Source: Limisphaera sp049537155
GTDB lineage: Bacteria; Verrucomicrobiota; Verrucomicrobiia; Limisphaerales; Limisphaeraceae
Assembly (NCBI RefSeq): GCF_049537155.1
Contig: NZ_JBMVQZ010000003.1
Location: 1 to 64,000 of the forward strand
Direction: 5' to 3'
DNA: 64,000 bases
Positions within the stretch are counted from its first letter, which is position 1. Each line of letters starts with the position of its first letter. A program made the translations under genes and the position numbers. Positions 16,701-24,613 of the stretch are shown here, piece after piece. Below the pieces are notes generated by a model. It was not told where the DNA came from, did not search any database, and worked only from the letters and a program-made list of their open reading frames with translations.

Positions 16701-18446
16701 CTCACCCCCACGTTTCGCTCCGCCAAAGGCTGGCCCACGACGCACCTCGACATGGACGGCGTGGAAGCCTTGGGACTGGTGAAACTGGACCTCCTGGCCC
16801 AAGCCGGCCTTTCCGTCATGCGCGACGTCAAACAGGACCTGGCCGCCCGTGGGTTGGAAGTGGACCTCGAGCGGTTTACCATCCGCCGGCGTCCCTTCTC
16901 CGCCCGGACCGCCGCTGCTGCCGACCGGCACGTTTCCGTCTCTGAAGCCTCCTTCGACGATCCCCGGGTCTGGGCCATGATCGCCAGCGGCGGGGCACGA
17001 GCCGTTCACCACATCGAATCCCCCGCCATGACCTCCCTCTGTCGCATGAGCCAGGTTCGGGACATCGAGGGATTGATCGCCCTGGTCAGCGTCATCCGCC
17101 CCGGCGCCGCCAACGAACAAAACAAACTGCGCTTCACCCGCCGTTACCAAGGTTTCGAGCCGATCGCCTATCCGCATCCGATCCTGGCCGAGTGCCTGGG
17201 CGACGCCTGGGGCCTGGTCATCTACGAGGAGCACGTCCTGTTGATCTGCGAACGGTTCGCCGGACTGTCCCCCGGCCGGGCCGATCAGTTGCGGCGCGCA
17301 CTGGGCCGCGGCCAGATGACCGTGGTGGACACCATCGGCCGCGAGTTCTGCGCCGCCGCCCGTGCCCGTGGACATCCGGAAGAACTCGTCGCTGCCGTCT
17401 GGTCCATGGTCCGCGGCTTTGCCGGGTACTCTTTCTGCAAGGCCCACAGCACCGCCTACGCCGTGGAAGCCTACCAGTCCGCCTGGTTGAAATGCCATTT
17501 CCCGGCCGAGTTCATGGCCGCCGTGTTGACCCACGGCAAGGGGTTCTACGACCCCTTGGTTTACGTCCTCGAATGTCATCGCCTGGGGATCCCGTTGCTC
17601 CCGCCGGACGTCAACAAGCCCGGACCACGCTTCGAAGTGGAACGTCATCCACGGCCCGCCATCCGGGTGCCCCTCACCCGGTTGAAAGGGTTGACCGACG
17701 AAACCCGCGAGCGACTCCTGGCCGAGCGCGGTCGTGCCCCCTTCCTTTCCATGGCGGACTTCCACGAACGGGTGCGGCCGCTGCCGGAGGAACTGGAGGC
17801 CATGATCCGGGTGGGCGCTTTCGATGGCTGGGCCCTCCCGCGGACAGCCCAGTTCTGGGAAGCCCGACGTCTGCTCCGGTATCGGCCGGATCCTGTCCAG
17901 CCCCTCCAAGGCTGGTTGTTCCCGGAACTGGCGCCCGGGAATCCCTCCGATTGCAGCGTTCCCGCCCACGTGAAACTTCCCCGGCACCAGCCCACCCTCC
18001 AGGAACGCCTGGCAGACGAACTCGAGCTGCTCGGTTTCCCCGTCAGCGCTCATCCGCTGGCGTTGTACCCCGACGTGGCTTGGGAAACGTACTGCCCGGT
18101 CGCCTGCCTCGGCGAACACACCGGTCGCCAGGTCACCACCTGCGGACTGGTGGTCGAACAACGCGTCCATCATCAGCTCACAGGCGAACCGATGAAATTT
18201 CTCACCCTGGCCGACTGGACCGGGATGGTGGAAACCGAACTGTTCGCCCACACCTACCGCACCTACGGTCCCGCCACCATACGATACCCGGTGCTGGAGG
18301 TCACCGGCAGGGTGGAACCGTTCGAAAACGGTTCCGGGTTCACCCTCCGGGTCGAACGGGCCGGACCGCCCCGCCGCCGGGGCTCACCCCAACCTTCCCA
18401 CCCGACCGCATCCCCCGCCCCACCCGCCGCACGGACCGCCCCGTGA
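13773..18446 (+). CDS. Fusion of DinB-type Y-family DNA polymerase with DnaE2-type C-family DNA polymerase
   Basis: 1557 residues in one uninterrupted frame. Residues 1-390 form a complete Y-family polymerase of the Pol IV type: Asp9 (HLDADAFFASVEQ), Asp102-Glu103 (SIDEGYLDVT), the HhH LPGVGPQTAARL (about 178-190) and a little-finger domain ending LMRGHDLNLR. A Pro/Ala/Ser-rich linker (about 390-448) leads to a DnaE2-like polymerase: PHP domain (about 449-700), palm with Asp835/Asp837 (LPDIDVDF) and Asp1006 (LVKLDLL), TRGSAADSLVCYCLGI, FCKAHSTAYAVEAYQ, and an OB-fold (about 1450-1530). QGWLF at 1379-1383 fits a beta-clamp motif. The PHP metal site looks dead: RVRSCYS replaces HxHSxYS and VDLGNL replaces TDHGNL. 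The predicted role is error-prone lesion bypass under LexA control. In other bacteria these are separate proteins, and the Y-family partner (ImuB) lacks catalytic residues. Confidence 0.9.
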   Translation: MERWIVHLDADAFFASVEQAADVRLRGRPVAVGGQRRGVIASASYEARRHGVYTPMPTSLARRLCPSLIVLPGDFEKYERFSQWMFSYAYDFTPEVEQTSIDEGYLDVTAHRGRPAVEIADRLRRIIRETLKLTVSEGIGTSKLVSQIAAKLHKPAAFHTVLPGRETAFLHPLPVHWLPGVGPQTAARLRAAGLRLIRDVALTPPDRLAWLVGSAALDLHRFARGLDDRPLIPRALPQQSYQQQHTFEPDCTDETHARAILRHMADTLFARVRSEGRSVRTLTLKVTYADMDEDRASESLEEPTALETDVYSRLDALLQRAWRRRVALRRVTLKLSQIYDGIWSAPLPLMPDTQQQAARARLARAVDELRQRLGRTALMRGHDLNLRAQPEPREPRAPSNISFTTCSPADARVLRASAPAHSAGPSRTATPRVAGPLLLTRRPAAPYVPLRVRSCYSFLDATLTPAAVVALAQRYECPAVALVDLGNLHAAVAFTEAAQQAGIQPILGAELQVEGAPLILYVESARGYANLCRLLSENGSESEPPSRPGGLPCTGGTGNELPADESSGHTVAARQRRNRTGRELEGFTEGLIAAAADPRWADLFPGRFYLAAAGPARTTNTDGKPRLLCPPVHYATPEEQELHLILQAIRTRTLLRQPHPEKHSGRRWHFRSPAEMELLGRGHAHWRALGREIAERCRFVLPRGRPQFPAYVPPDGTPPGTFLRRLVEAGLERRYGRRGARTPDGRHVSEGELRARVEEELRVIAAVGYEEYFLVVWDLLEHCRARGIEWITRGSAADSLVCYCLGISNVCPIRFGLYFRRFLNLERMQMHKLPDIDVDFPHDRKDEVVTELLSRYGPRHAAVVGGFSTFRARAAVAEVAKVLGVAEETVRRFTERLPWTLSPGEAAAEAASDPHAPSPPAPLEERLRSLPECRDLPLTEEPWRTAIRWGARLEGLPRHPKMHPCGVVLSRQPMEELTPTFRSAKGWPTTHLDMDGVEALGLVKLDLLAQAGLSVMRDVKQDLAARGLEVDLERFTIRRRPFSARTAAAADRHVSVSEASFDDPRVWAMIASGGARAVHHIESPAMTSLCRMSQVRDIEGLIALVSVIRPGAANEQNKLRFTRRYQGFEPIAYPHPILAECLGDAWGLVIYEEHVLLICERFAGLSPGRADQLRRALGRGQMTVVDTIGREFCAAARARGHPEELVAAVWSMVRGFAGYSFCKAHSTAYAVEAYQSAWLKCHFPAEFMAAVLTHGKGFYDPLVYVLECHRLGIPLLPPDVNKPGPRFEVERHPRPAIRVPLTRLKGLTDETRERLLAERGRAPFLSMADFHERVRPLPEELEAMIRVGAFDGWALPRTAQFWEARRLLRYRPDPVQPLQGWLFPELAPGNPSDCSVPAHVKLPRHQPTLQERLADELELLGFPVSAHPLALYPDVAWETYCPVACLGEHTGRQVTTCGLVVEQRVHHQLTGEPMKFLTLADWTGMVETELFAHTYRTYGPATIRYPVLEVTGRVEPFENGSGFTLRVERAGPPRRRGSPQPSHPTASPAPPAARTAP

Positions 18447-18479
18447 GCCCACTCCGCTCGTCACCCCGACCACGCCCCG

Positions 18480-19841
18480 TCACGCCAACACCAGCCGCAA
18501 CCATTGCCCCAGCAACACCAGAATCACGCCCGGACAAAACCACCGCAAAAAGAAGCCCCACAGGGCCACCCGCCACCGGCCCCACCGCCCCCGAACGAAC
18601 GTCGGACAACCCTCCCCAGCCTCCGCCGCCGCCGACTCCACCGACCAGCGCCATCCTGTGAACAGGCTCAACAACAGCGAGATCAGCAACAACAAACCCG
18701 TCCCGAACACCTGGTCCAAAATGTCCATCACCCCCGTCTGCCCCGCCAGATGCACCTCCGAAAAGATCCGCGCCCCGCCGACCGACAGCGCCGACGGAAT
18801 CCCCAGCACGAACGCGGCCCCGCCCACGCCCCAGGCCGCATGCGCCCGCGACACCCCTTTCTCCTGCACCAGCCAGGCCACCGGCACCTCCAACATGGCG
18901 ATCGTGGAGGTCAAAGCCGCCACCACCAGCAGCAAAAAGAACACGGGCCCGACCAACCCGCCGCCCGGCATCCGCTCGAACACGTCCGGCAGTGTCTGAA
19001 ACGTCAGCGACGGCCCACCGGCCGGGTCCCGCCCCAAGGCGAACACCGCGGGAAAGATCATCAACCCGGCCACCAACGCCACCAACGTGTCCAACCCCGC
19101 CACCCACAGGCTCGCCCGCGGCAGCGGATGGGATCGGTCCAGATACGAGGCGTACGTGATCAGCAGACCCCAGCCCACCCCCAGCGAGAACAGTACCTGC
19201 CCCGTCGCTTTCAACAGGACGTCAGCATGGAGCTTGCTGAAATCCGGCTGCAGATAGTATTTCACCCCCGCAGCCGCCCCGGGCAGGGTGAGACTCCGGA
19301 TCAGCACCAGCACCATCAACACCCCCAGCAACGGCATCAACCGCCGGGACCATCGTTCGATCCCGGCAGCCACACCGGCCTGAACGATGGCCACCGTACA
19401 GGCCAGAAACGCCGCAAACGAAGCCAGCACCGGCCCTGGCGAGGCGGCAAAAACGGCAAAGTCCAACCGCACCCCGAGAGCCGAAGCCACGGCGTACGCC
19501 AGCGCCCATCCCGCCACCACCGAGTAATAGCTCAGCACCACAAAACAACAGGTGATGCAGAGAAAACCCACCCACGGCCAGGCCGTTCCCGGGGCCAGCA
19601 CGCGCAAGCTCCCCACCACGTCGCGTCCGCCGTGCCGTCCCAGCACCAACTCGTTCAACAACAGCGGCAGTCCGACCCACACCACCGCCGCCAGATACAC
19701 CAGCACAAAAGCCGCCCCACCGTTCTCACCGGTCAAATACGGGAACCGCCAGATGTTGCCCAGGCCGATGGCCGAGCCCGCCGCAGCCAGCACGAATCCC
19801 CAACGCGACCGCCAATGTCCATCGCGCTGCCGTGTCTGCAT
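18480..19841 (-). CDS. Sodium-dependent NSS-family (SNF) transporter
   Basis: 453 residues with about eleven to twelve membrane spans. The N-terminal signature RWGFVLAAAGSAIGLGNIWRFPYLTGENGG is diagnostic of the neurotransmitter:sodium symporter family (LeuT fold). It forms the unwound TM1 with the Na+ sites. Bacterial members import amino acids with Na+; the substrate here is unknown. The ATG at 19841 follows AAGGGAAAGGGG. Twenty-seven further residues upstream could be read but carry no homology. It is convergent with the polymerase fusion, with only 33 bases between the stops. Confidence 0.9.
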   Translation of the reverse strand: MQTRQRDGHWRSRWGFVLAAAGSAIGLGNIWRFPYLTGENGGAAFVLVYLAAVVWVGLPLLLNELVLGRHGGRDVVGSLRVLAPGTAWPWVGFLCITCCFVVLSYYSVVAGWALAYAVASALGVRLDFAVFAASPGPVLASFAAFLACTVAIVQAGVAAGIERWSRRLMPLLGVLMVLVLIRSLTLPGAAAGVKYYLQPDFSKLHADVLLKATGQVLFSLGVGWGLLITYASYLDRSHPLPRASLWVAGLDTLVALVAGLMIFPAVFALGRDPAGGPSLTFQTLPDVFERMPGGGLVGPVFFLLLVVAALTSTIAMLEVPVAWLVQEKGVSRAHAAWGVGGAAFVLGIPSALSVGGARIFSEVHLAGQTGVMDILDQVFGTGLLLLISLLLSLFTGWRWSVESAAAEAGEGCPTFVRGRWGRWRVALWGFFLRWFCPGVILVLLGQWLRLVLA

Positions 19842-20333
19842 GCCCCTTTCCCTTACGGAAACCGGCCCCTTCTTCCAAGCCGATTGCGCGCCGGCCGCGC
19901 CGACTGGTCGACCCCGTTCCAAGACAGACGCCCCCGAACCCGCGCATCACCGCCCTGATCCACAGGTCCGAACCACGGCCGCCAGGCCATCAGTCAGGCG
20001 CGGGCGGCATCCCCTTCAGCTCTTCTCATCCCGCCGGGGATGCAAGCCGTTCCCCCACGGCCGCCGTATGAACCCGGATGACCTCCGGTGACCGGGCCGA
20101 CCTCCATTCTCCGCCTGCGGGGAGGGGGCCTTGCAGAAGCCGGATCCGTCCTGCGGTTCCATTGCGCGACCCCGCCCGCGCGGCGGCGCGGTTGTCGGCC
20201 GGCCTGTCGGGCAGGGCGGATTTGAACCGACGCAGCGTGGTCGGTCGAGACACCGCGGCCCGGTTGTCGCCTTCCCGCACAAGGAGCTGCGCGTGGGCGC
20301 ACCGGGCCGCACTCCCGCCGTGTTCAGCAGGCC
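19842..20333. other. Intergenic region between NSS transporter and Ig-like secreted protein
   Basis: 492 bases upstream of the transporter and downstream of the secreted-protein gene. I can support no gene. A short stretch near 20225 resembles a tRNA T-arm (GGTTCAAATCC on the minus strand), but no cloverleaf can be completed. Confidence 0.4.
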
Positions 20334-22445
20334 TCAGGGTGTGGCCAGCCGGAAATAGAGCGATCCGCTCCCGATCGCGTGTGTGTACGGGCTCATGGCG
20401 GCCGGGACGTTGGTCCATGGCCCGGTCACCGCCGGTGCCGCCTGCAGGACAAACCGCGGATCGTCCCAACTCAGGACCAGGTTGTTGCCGTCCCGACCGA
20501 ACAGAAGCGGGATTGGCTGCGGCACTGCGCTCTGTAGCACCTCCACCGCAAAGTCCAGGAACTGGAAGTCAAATGCGGTGGTCTCCAGCGAGTTGGGTCG
20601 GATGGCAAACGCATCGAACCGGTGGTATGCGTAAACCGAGTCGCGCCCCGTCACGCTCCAGGTGTTCTGGCCATCGGTGATGGTCACCGATACCTCGACC
20701 TCGTTCAACCCGACCCGCGTGACCATGAACTCCAGCGTGTAGTTCACCAGGTCCTGAAACGCCGGTTGACCGGCCGCCTCCTCGGGTCCCGTAACCAACG
20801 TGACCGGATAATCGCCGGTGGATCCCATCAGGTTTCCACTGCCCAGAGCGGTTCGCACTCGCAGGTTGATCGGACTGGTTCCGAAGGTCTGCGCGTAGTC
20901 AATGATGGCCATGTAGCCACGAACGTTCTGGCCGTTGCCGGCACTGCCCGATCCGAAGTTGTCGCCGGTGACCCGCTGGCCGCCATCGGCGTAGTCGAAC
21001 AGGCCCACGCGCAGGTTCCCGCCCGTTGGCACGATCTGGGAACTGTTCCAGCGCCAAGTGACCTTGATGGCCTTACCCACATCCAGATGCACGGGCAGGT
21101 TCGTCTCGGTGTCGTCCGTGAAATAACCGATCCACAATCGTGAACTGCCCGAGGCCGGCTGGCCGTAGAGGAAACCGTCCAGGAAATAAAGGGAGCCCGA
21201 ACTGGAGGCGAACCAGACCGAGTTCGAGATTCCCACCGGGCCCGTCGTCCGGTCGCCGTCGGCCCAGTTGTCGTACAGCACCAGCCCGACCGGCGTCGGG
21301 ACCGGCGGTCGAACCGTCACCGTGGCCACGGACGAGGTGACCGACGTGTTGGCGCAGCCCACCGTCACGATGCACCGGAACTGAATCCCGTCATCGGCCA
21401 GGTGCAGATTCGGCGTGGTGTAGGCCGGCGTGGTCATGCCCCATCCTTCCGTGGCGTTGGCCCACGTCTGACCGCCGTCCCGGCTGACCTGCCACTGGTA
21501 GGTGGGAGCGGTCCCTTCGGCCGTGAGGGTCAGCGTGGTGTTGATCCCGGCGGTGATGACCACATTCGTCGGTTGCTCCGTGATCACCGGGGGCGAGCAT
21601 TGCAGCGGGGAGGGCGTCACCTCCGCCCAGGTGGTGGCCACCCGCAACTCGTCAAACGACGCGTTTGCCCCCGAGACGATATAAAACCGGCCGGGGCCTG
21701 TGTTGCTGGTATCCTCACTGCCATCCGTGGCCGTGGCGTGGGGTGGCGGCACGTTCTCTTCCGGCGCGCCGAGCGTGTTCGGGTCGGGATTCACCCACAG
21801 ATCCACGATGTCGTCCCCATTGGCGATGATCTGGTGCCGGATCACCACGAACACGGTCCTTTCCACGGGAATCAGGGTCGAGGCCCAGGCAACGGTCCCG
21901 TTGGTCTTGGCCACGCCGATCTGGCATTGGTTTCCCACCGAACGTGCATACGCACGGACCGTGTAAGCACTGCCGCTGTTCTGACGGTTGATCTGGACGA
22001 TGGGCTCCCCGGCGGGATCCACATCCGCCGCGTTGTGAAACTGGTAAAGGAACGAGTAGTACACATTGGTGGTCCGGTTGGCCGGAAACGTGGACGCCAC
22101 CGGGGCGAAAAGGTTCCGCGTGACAGTGCCGGGATTGGCGGAGACATCCGCCTTGTCCCCCGCCGAGGGGACCAGCCCGAGGGGTGTCCCATCCAAACTG
22201 CCGCTGCCGGCTGTGACCGTAACCTCGGAACTGGAGCCGTCCCAACCTTCGGTGCCGCCCACCGCACCGAGGTTCCCGCTCTGGAACCCGACCATTTGAC
22301 TGGTGCGCATCAGCACGGCCGAAGCCGGCATGGCCAGGCCGAGCACAGCAGCCAACGCCCAGGCCCACCCGCACGTGCGCACGCGGAAAGGCCGGGGGTG
22401 GATACGAGAAAGGTTCATGCTTGAGACATCACGTTTGCGGTTCAT
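20334..22445 (-). CDS. Secreted Ig-like-domain protein with Verrucomicrobia-type C-terminal tail
   Basis: 703 residues. A signal peptide (WAWALAAVLGLAMPASA) is followed by a lectin-like beta-rich region (about 50-270). An Ig-like domain (about 285-380) opens with PPVITEQPTNVVITAG and has the core TYQWQVSRDGGQTW. A second beta-sandwich region (about 390-640) is followed by the terminal FVLQAAPAVTGPWTNVPAAMSPY...YFRL. That last pattern (VLQxxxxxxGPWxxVxxAxSPY) recurs at the ends of many verrucomicrobial extracellular proteins. The binding target is unknown. ATGs at 22445 and 22418 are both possible starts, and neither has a clear ribosome binding site. The orphan prepilin-like gene lies just upstream on the same strand. 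Confidence 0.75.
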   Translation of the reverse strand: MNRKRDVSSMNLSRIHPRPFRVRTCGWAWALAAVLGLAMPASAVLMRTSQMVGFQSGNLGAVGGTEGWDGSSSEVTVTAGSGSLDGTPLGLVPSAGDKADVSANPGTVTRNLFAPVASTFPANRTTNVYYSFLYQFHNAADVDPAGEPIVQINRQNSGSAYTVRAYARSVGNQCQIGVAKTNGTVAWASTLIPVERTVFVVIRHQIIANGDDIVDLWVNPDPNTLGAPEENVPPPHATATDGSEDTSNTGPGRFYIVSGANASFDELRVATTWAEVTPSPLQCSPPVITEQPTNVVITAGINTTLTLTAEGTAPTYQWQVSRDGGQTWANATEGWGMTTPAYTTPNLHLADDGIQFRCIVTVGCANTSVTSSVATVTVRPPVPTPVGLVLYDNWADGDRTTGPVGISNSVWFASSSGSLYFLDGFLYGQPASGSSRLWIGYFTDDTETNLPVHLDVGKAIKVTWRWNSSQIVPTGGNLRVGLFDYADGGQRVTGDNFGSGSAGNGQNVRGYMAIIDYAQTFGTSPINLRVRTALGSGNLMGSTGDYPVTLVTGPEEAAGQPAFQDLVNYTLEFMVTRVGLNEVEVSVTITDGQNTWSVTGRDSVYAYHRFDAFAIRPNSLETTAFDFQFLDFAVEVLQSAVPQPIPLLFGRDGNNLVLSWDDPRFVLQAAPAVTGPWTNVPAAMSPYTHAIGSGSLYFRLATP

Positions 22446-22555
22446 AGGATACCACGGGGTTCATTGGCTCAATTCTTGGCTTCGGAGCGGCCCTTCGGAC
22501 CACTTCCGCCGCCGGTTGATCGCACCGGCCAAACCGGACGCCTTTCGGACGCCGC

Positions 22556-23398
22556 TCAAGGTTTCCACAAGGACATCAGCCGGCGGAAGTTAAAAGCATC
22601 GCTACCCAGATTCTGCCAGATGGTCGGATCGAACGCCTCGGGGTTGGCCCGGGCGGTCTGGAAGCGGACATGCCCGTCACCAAACAGGGCGTTGATCCCT
22701 GCTACACCACCCTGATCCTTGTGCGCAGCCGCGTTGATGTTGTGAAGCAGATCAGTGGACATGCTCTTGGTGGGATCCATCTGGGGCATTTTCATCCGCG
22801 CCACGTTCCTGGTTTGCGGGTCGTAAACCAGTGCGGGCAGGTACACCCCGCGGGCGGCCAACTCCAGCGTCCGGGACTGCGGATAGTAGTTGTAACCGCA
22901 CCGGACATTGTCGTCGCCCGAATCCCTGGGCGTCGAAGGCCATGGAAAATCGCGGGAATAGTACTCGTACGTCCACGTCTGGCTGACCTTCGAGCCGCTC
23001 GGGCAATAGAAGACCTTGGCGTCCGGCACCACCTTGGAGAAGAACAAGCTGCCCAGAGCGTAGGGGCCGCGACTCAGATTGGGCGTACCCGGGACCACCC
23101 GGCAGGCCTCGTAGGTCTGCCACGGATTCTGGCCCTGGGGCCAGTTGCACTGCGGCAGCACGTCGTCATTGTCGCCAGCGTACATGTGGACGCCCATGCC
23201 GATCTGCCGTTGATTGTTGTTGCAGGCAATCCGCTGCGCACGGTCCTTGGCCTTGGCCAGGGCCGGCAGCAGCATCCCGGCCAGAATGGCAATGATGGCA
23301 ATCACCACCAGAAGTTCGATCAATGTGAAGGCTGCACGGGAAGCCCGCCGGATCGGCAGTTCCCCGCTCACCTTGCGCACAGGATTCGCTCGCATCAT
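22556..23398 (-). CDS. Prepilin-like (type II pseudopilin-type) secreted protein
   Basis: 280 residues. After a short basic leader comes AAFTLIELLVVIAIIAIL, the type IV prepilin cleavage/methylation signal (cut before Phe, Glu at +5). ALAKAKDRAQRIACNNNQRQIG and, near the end, ALFGDGHVRF (the DG-H motif of DUF1559-like proteins) follow. Such proteins are hugely expanded in Planctomycetes and Verrucomicrobia, where their function is mostly unknown. Start at the ATG pair 23398/23395. The same strand continues 110 bases downstream into the Ig-like protein gene, so the two may be co-expressed. Confidence 0.85.
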   Translation of the reverse strand: MMRANPVRKVSGELPIRRASRAAFTLIELLVVIAIIAILAGMLLPALAKAKDRAQRIACNNNQRQIGMGVHMYAGDNDDVLPQCNWPQGQNPWQTYEACRVVPGTPNLSRGPYALGSLFFSKVVPDAKVFYCPSGSKVSQTWTYEYYSRDFPWPSTPRDSGDDNVRCGYNYYPQSRTLELAARGVYLPALVYDPQTRNVARMKMPQMDPTKSMSTDLLHNINAAAHKDQGGVAGINALFGDGHVRFQTARANPEAFDPTIWQNLGSDAFNFRRLMSLWKP

Positions 23399-23731
23399 GA
23401 CACTGGTTCGTCTGAGGGTTTGTCTGTCTGCTATCACGTTATCCGGAAACCGGACGTCCGCCACCCCGATTTTCTGCACAGCTGCTTGAAAATTTTGCCA
23501 ACCCGGCTCCGGCGGGTCCCCACCCTTGCCGAACGGATTTCGACCCTCCGGCACCGGAGCCGGGCCATGGCCAGGGGTTCATGGCCCGACCCGGGCAAGG
23601 CGGCGAGGCGGCCTTTGGAAGCTTGCATCCCGCGGTCACCGTCACCCATCCTCGTGCCGGTCGAACACATGCCGGGCCCGGTCCGCGGATCGCGCCCGCA
23701 TTTCTGTTCGAACGACCACAGAGGAGAACCC
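23399..23731. other. Divergent intergenic region, prepilin-like gene / fabI
   Basis: 333 bases that should contain promoters for both directions. The only firm element is the ribosome binding site GAGGAGA at 23721-23727, which fixes the fabI start. No operator-like palindrome was seen. Confidence 0.45.
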
Positions 23732-24502
23732 ATGGGATTGCTGGACGGAAAAATCGGAGTGGTCTTTGGAGTGGCCAACAAGCGGTCGATCGCCTGGGCC
23801 ATCGCCAAGGCCTGGGCCCGCGAGGGCGCCAAACTGGCCTTTACCTACCAGGGCGAACGCTTGAAAGAGAATGTCGCCGAGCTGGTCGGCACGTTTGGTG
23901 CCGACACGTTGCTCATGCCCTGCGACGTGACCCGGGACGAGGAGATCCAGGCCGTTTTCTCCGAGCTCCAGCAGCGTTACGGCCGGTTGCACCTTCTTCT
24001 GCATTCAGTAGCCTACGCGCCGCGCGAGGCCTTGGAAGGCTCGTTCCTGGACACCAGCCGCGAGGCCTTTCGGGTGGCCCTCGACGTCAGCGCCTACTCG
24101 CTGGTGGCCCTGGCGCGTGCCGCGGCTCCCTTGATGACCGAGGGAGGCAGCATCCTCACCCTCTCCTACTATGGCGCGGAAAAGGTTGTGCCCCATTACA
24201 ACGTCATGGGTGTGGCCAAGGCGGCGTTGGAAGCCTCGGTCCGGTACCTGGCGTACGACCTGGGGCCACGGCGGATCCGCGTCAATGCCATCAGCGCAGG
24301 CCCCGTCAACACGCTGGCCGCCCGGGGCATCAGCGGTTTTCTCGAGATGCTCAAGCACTACGAGGCCAGGAGCCCCCTCCGGCGCAATGTCCAGCCCGAG
24401 GAGCTGGGTGCCACCGGTCTCTTCCTGGCCACCGATGGCGCCGGCGCCATCACCGGACAGGTCATCTACGTGGACTGCGGCTACCAGATCATGGGGATGT
24501 AA
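23732..24502 (+). CDS. fabI: Enoyl-[acyl-carrier-protein] reductase (NADH)
   Basis: 256 residues, a short-chain dehydrogenase of the FabI type that performs the last reduction of fatty-acid elongation. It has the FabI cofactor site GVANKRSIAWAIAKA (13-27), LLHSVAYAPREAL (89-101) and the catalytic pair Tyr156-x6-Lys163 (YNVMGVAK), with Tyr146 upstream in SYYGAEK. The family C-terminus GQVIYVDCGYQIMGM is intact. The start is set by GAGGAGA five bases upstream. A much longer open frame upstream is antisense to the prepilin gene and not coding. Confidence 0.95.
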   Translation: MGLLDGKIGVVFGVANKRSIAWAIAKAWAREGAKLAFTYQGERLKENVAELVGTFGADTLLMPCDVTRDEEIQAVFSELQQRYGRLHLLLHSVAYAPREALEGSFLDTSREAFRVALDVSAYSLVALARAAAPLMTEGGSILTLSYYGAEKVVPHYNVMGVAKAALEASVRYLAYDLGPRRIRVNAISAGPVNTLAARGISGFLEMLKHYEARSPLRRNVQPEELGATGLFLATDGAGAITGQVIYVDCGYQIMGM

Positions 24503-24540
24503 GCCCTCCCCACACGGCCCCCGTACCTTGGCCGGAGGGC
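24503..24540. terminator. Hairpin between convergent fabI and antiporter genes
   Basis: GCCCTCC (24503-24509) pairs with GGAGGGC (24534-24540), with an inner CGGCC/GGCCG stem. It begins directly after the fabI stop. No T-tract, so termination is a guess from position. Confidence 0.35.
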
Positions 24541-24613
24541 GGATCTGGTCCGGCCCGGGCCGCCCAGCGCGGCGCCGCGGCGCGGGCGATGGGCCTGCCG
24601 GGTCACCGGGGTC

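Noticed and set aside
15036..18251. Minus-strand open frame of 1071 codons opposite the polymerase fusion
   Set aside because: Product is Gly/Gln/His-rich without any motif, while the plus strand has clear polymerase motifs throughout.
20210..20320. tRNA-like sequence with GGTTCAAATCC on the minus strand
   Set aside because: The T-stem pairs only partly, and no acceptor stem or anticodon arm can be completed around it; at most a degraded relic.
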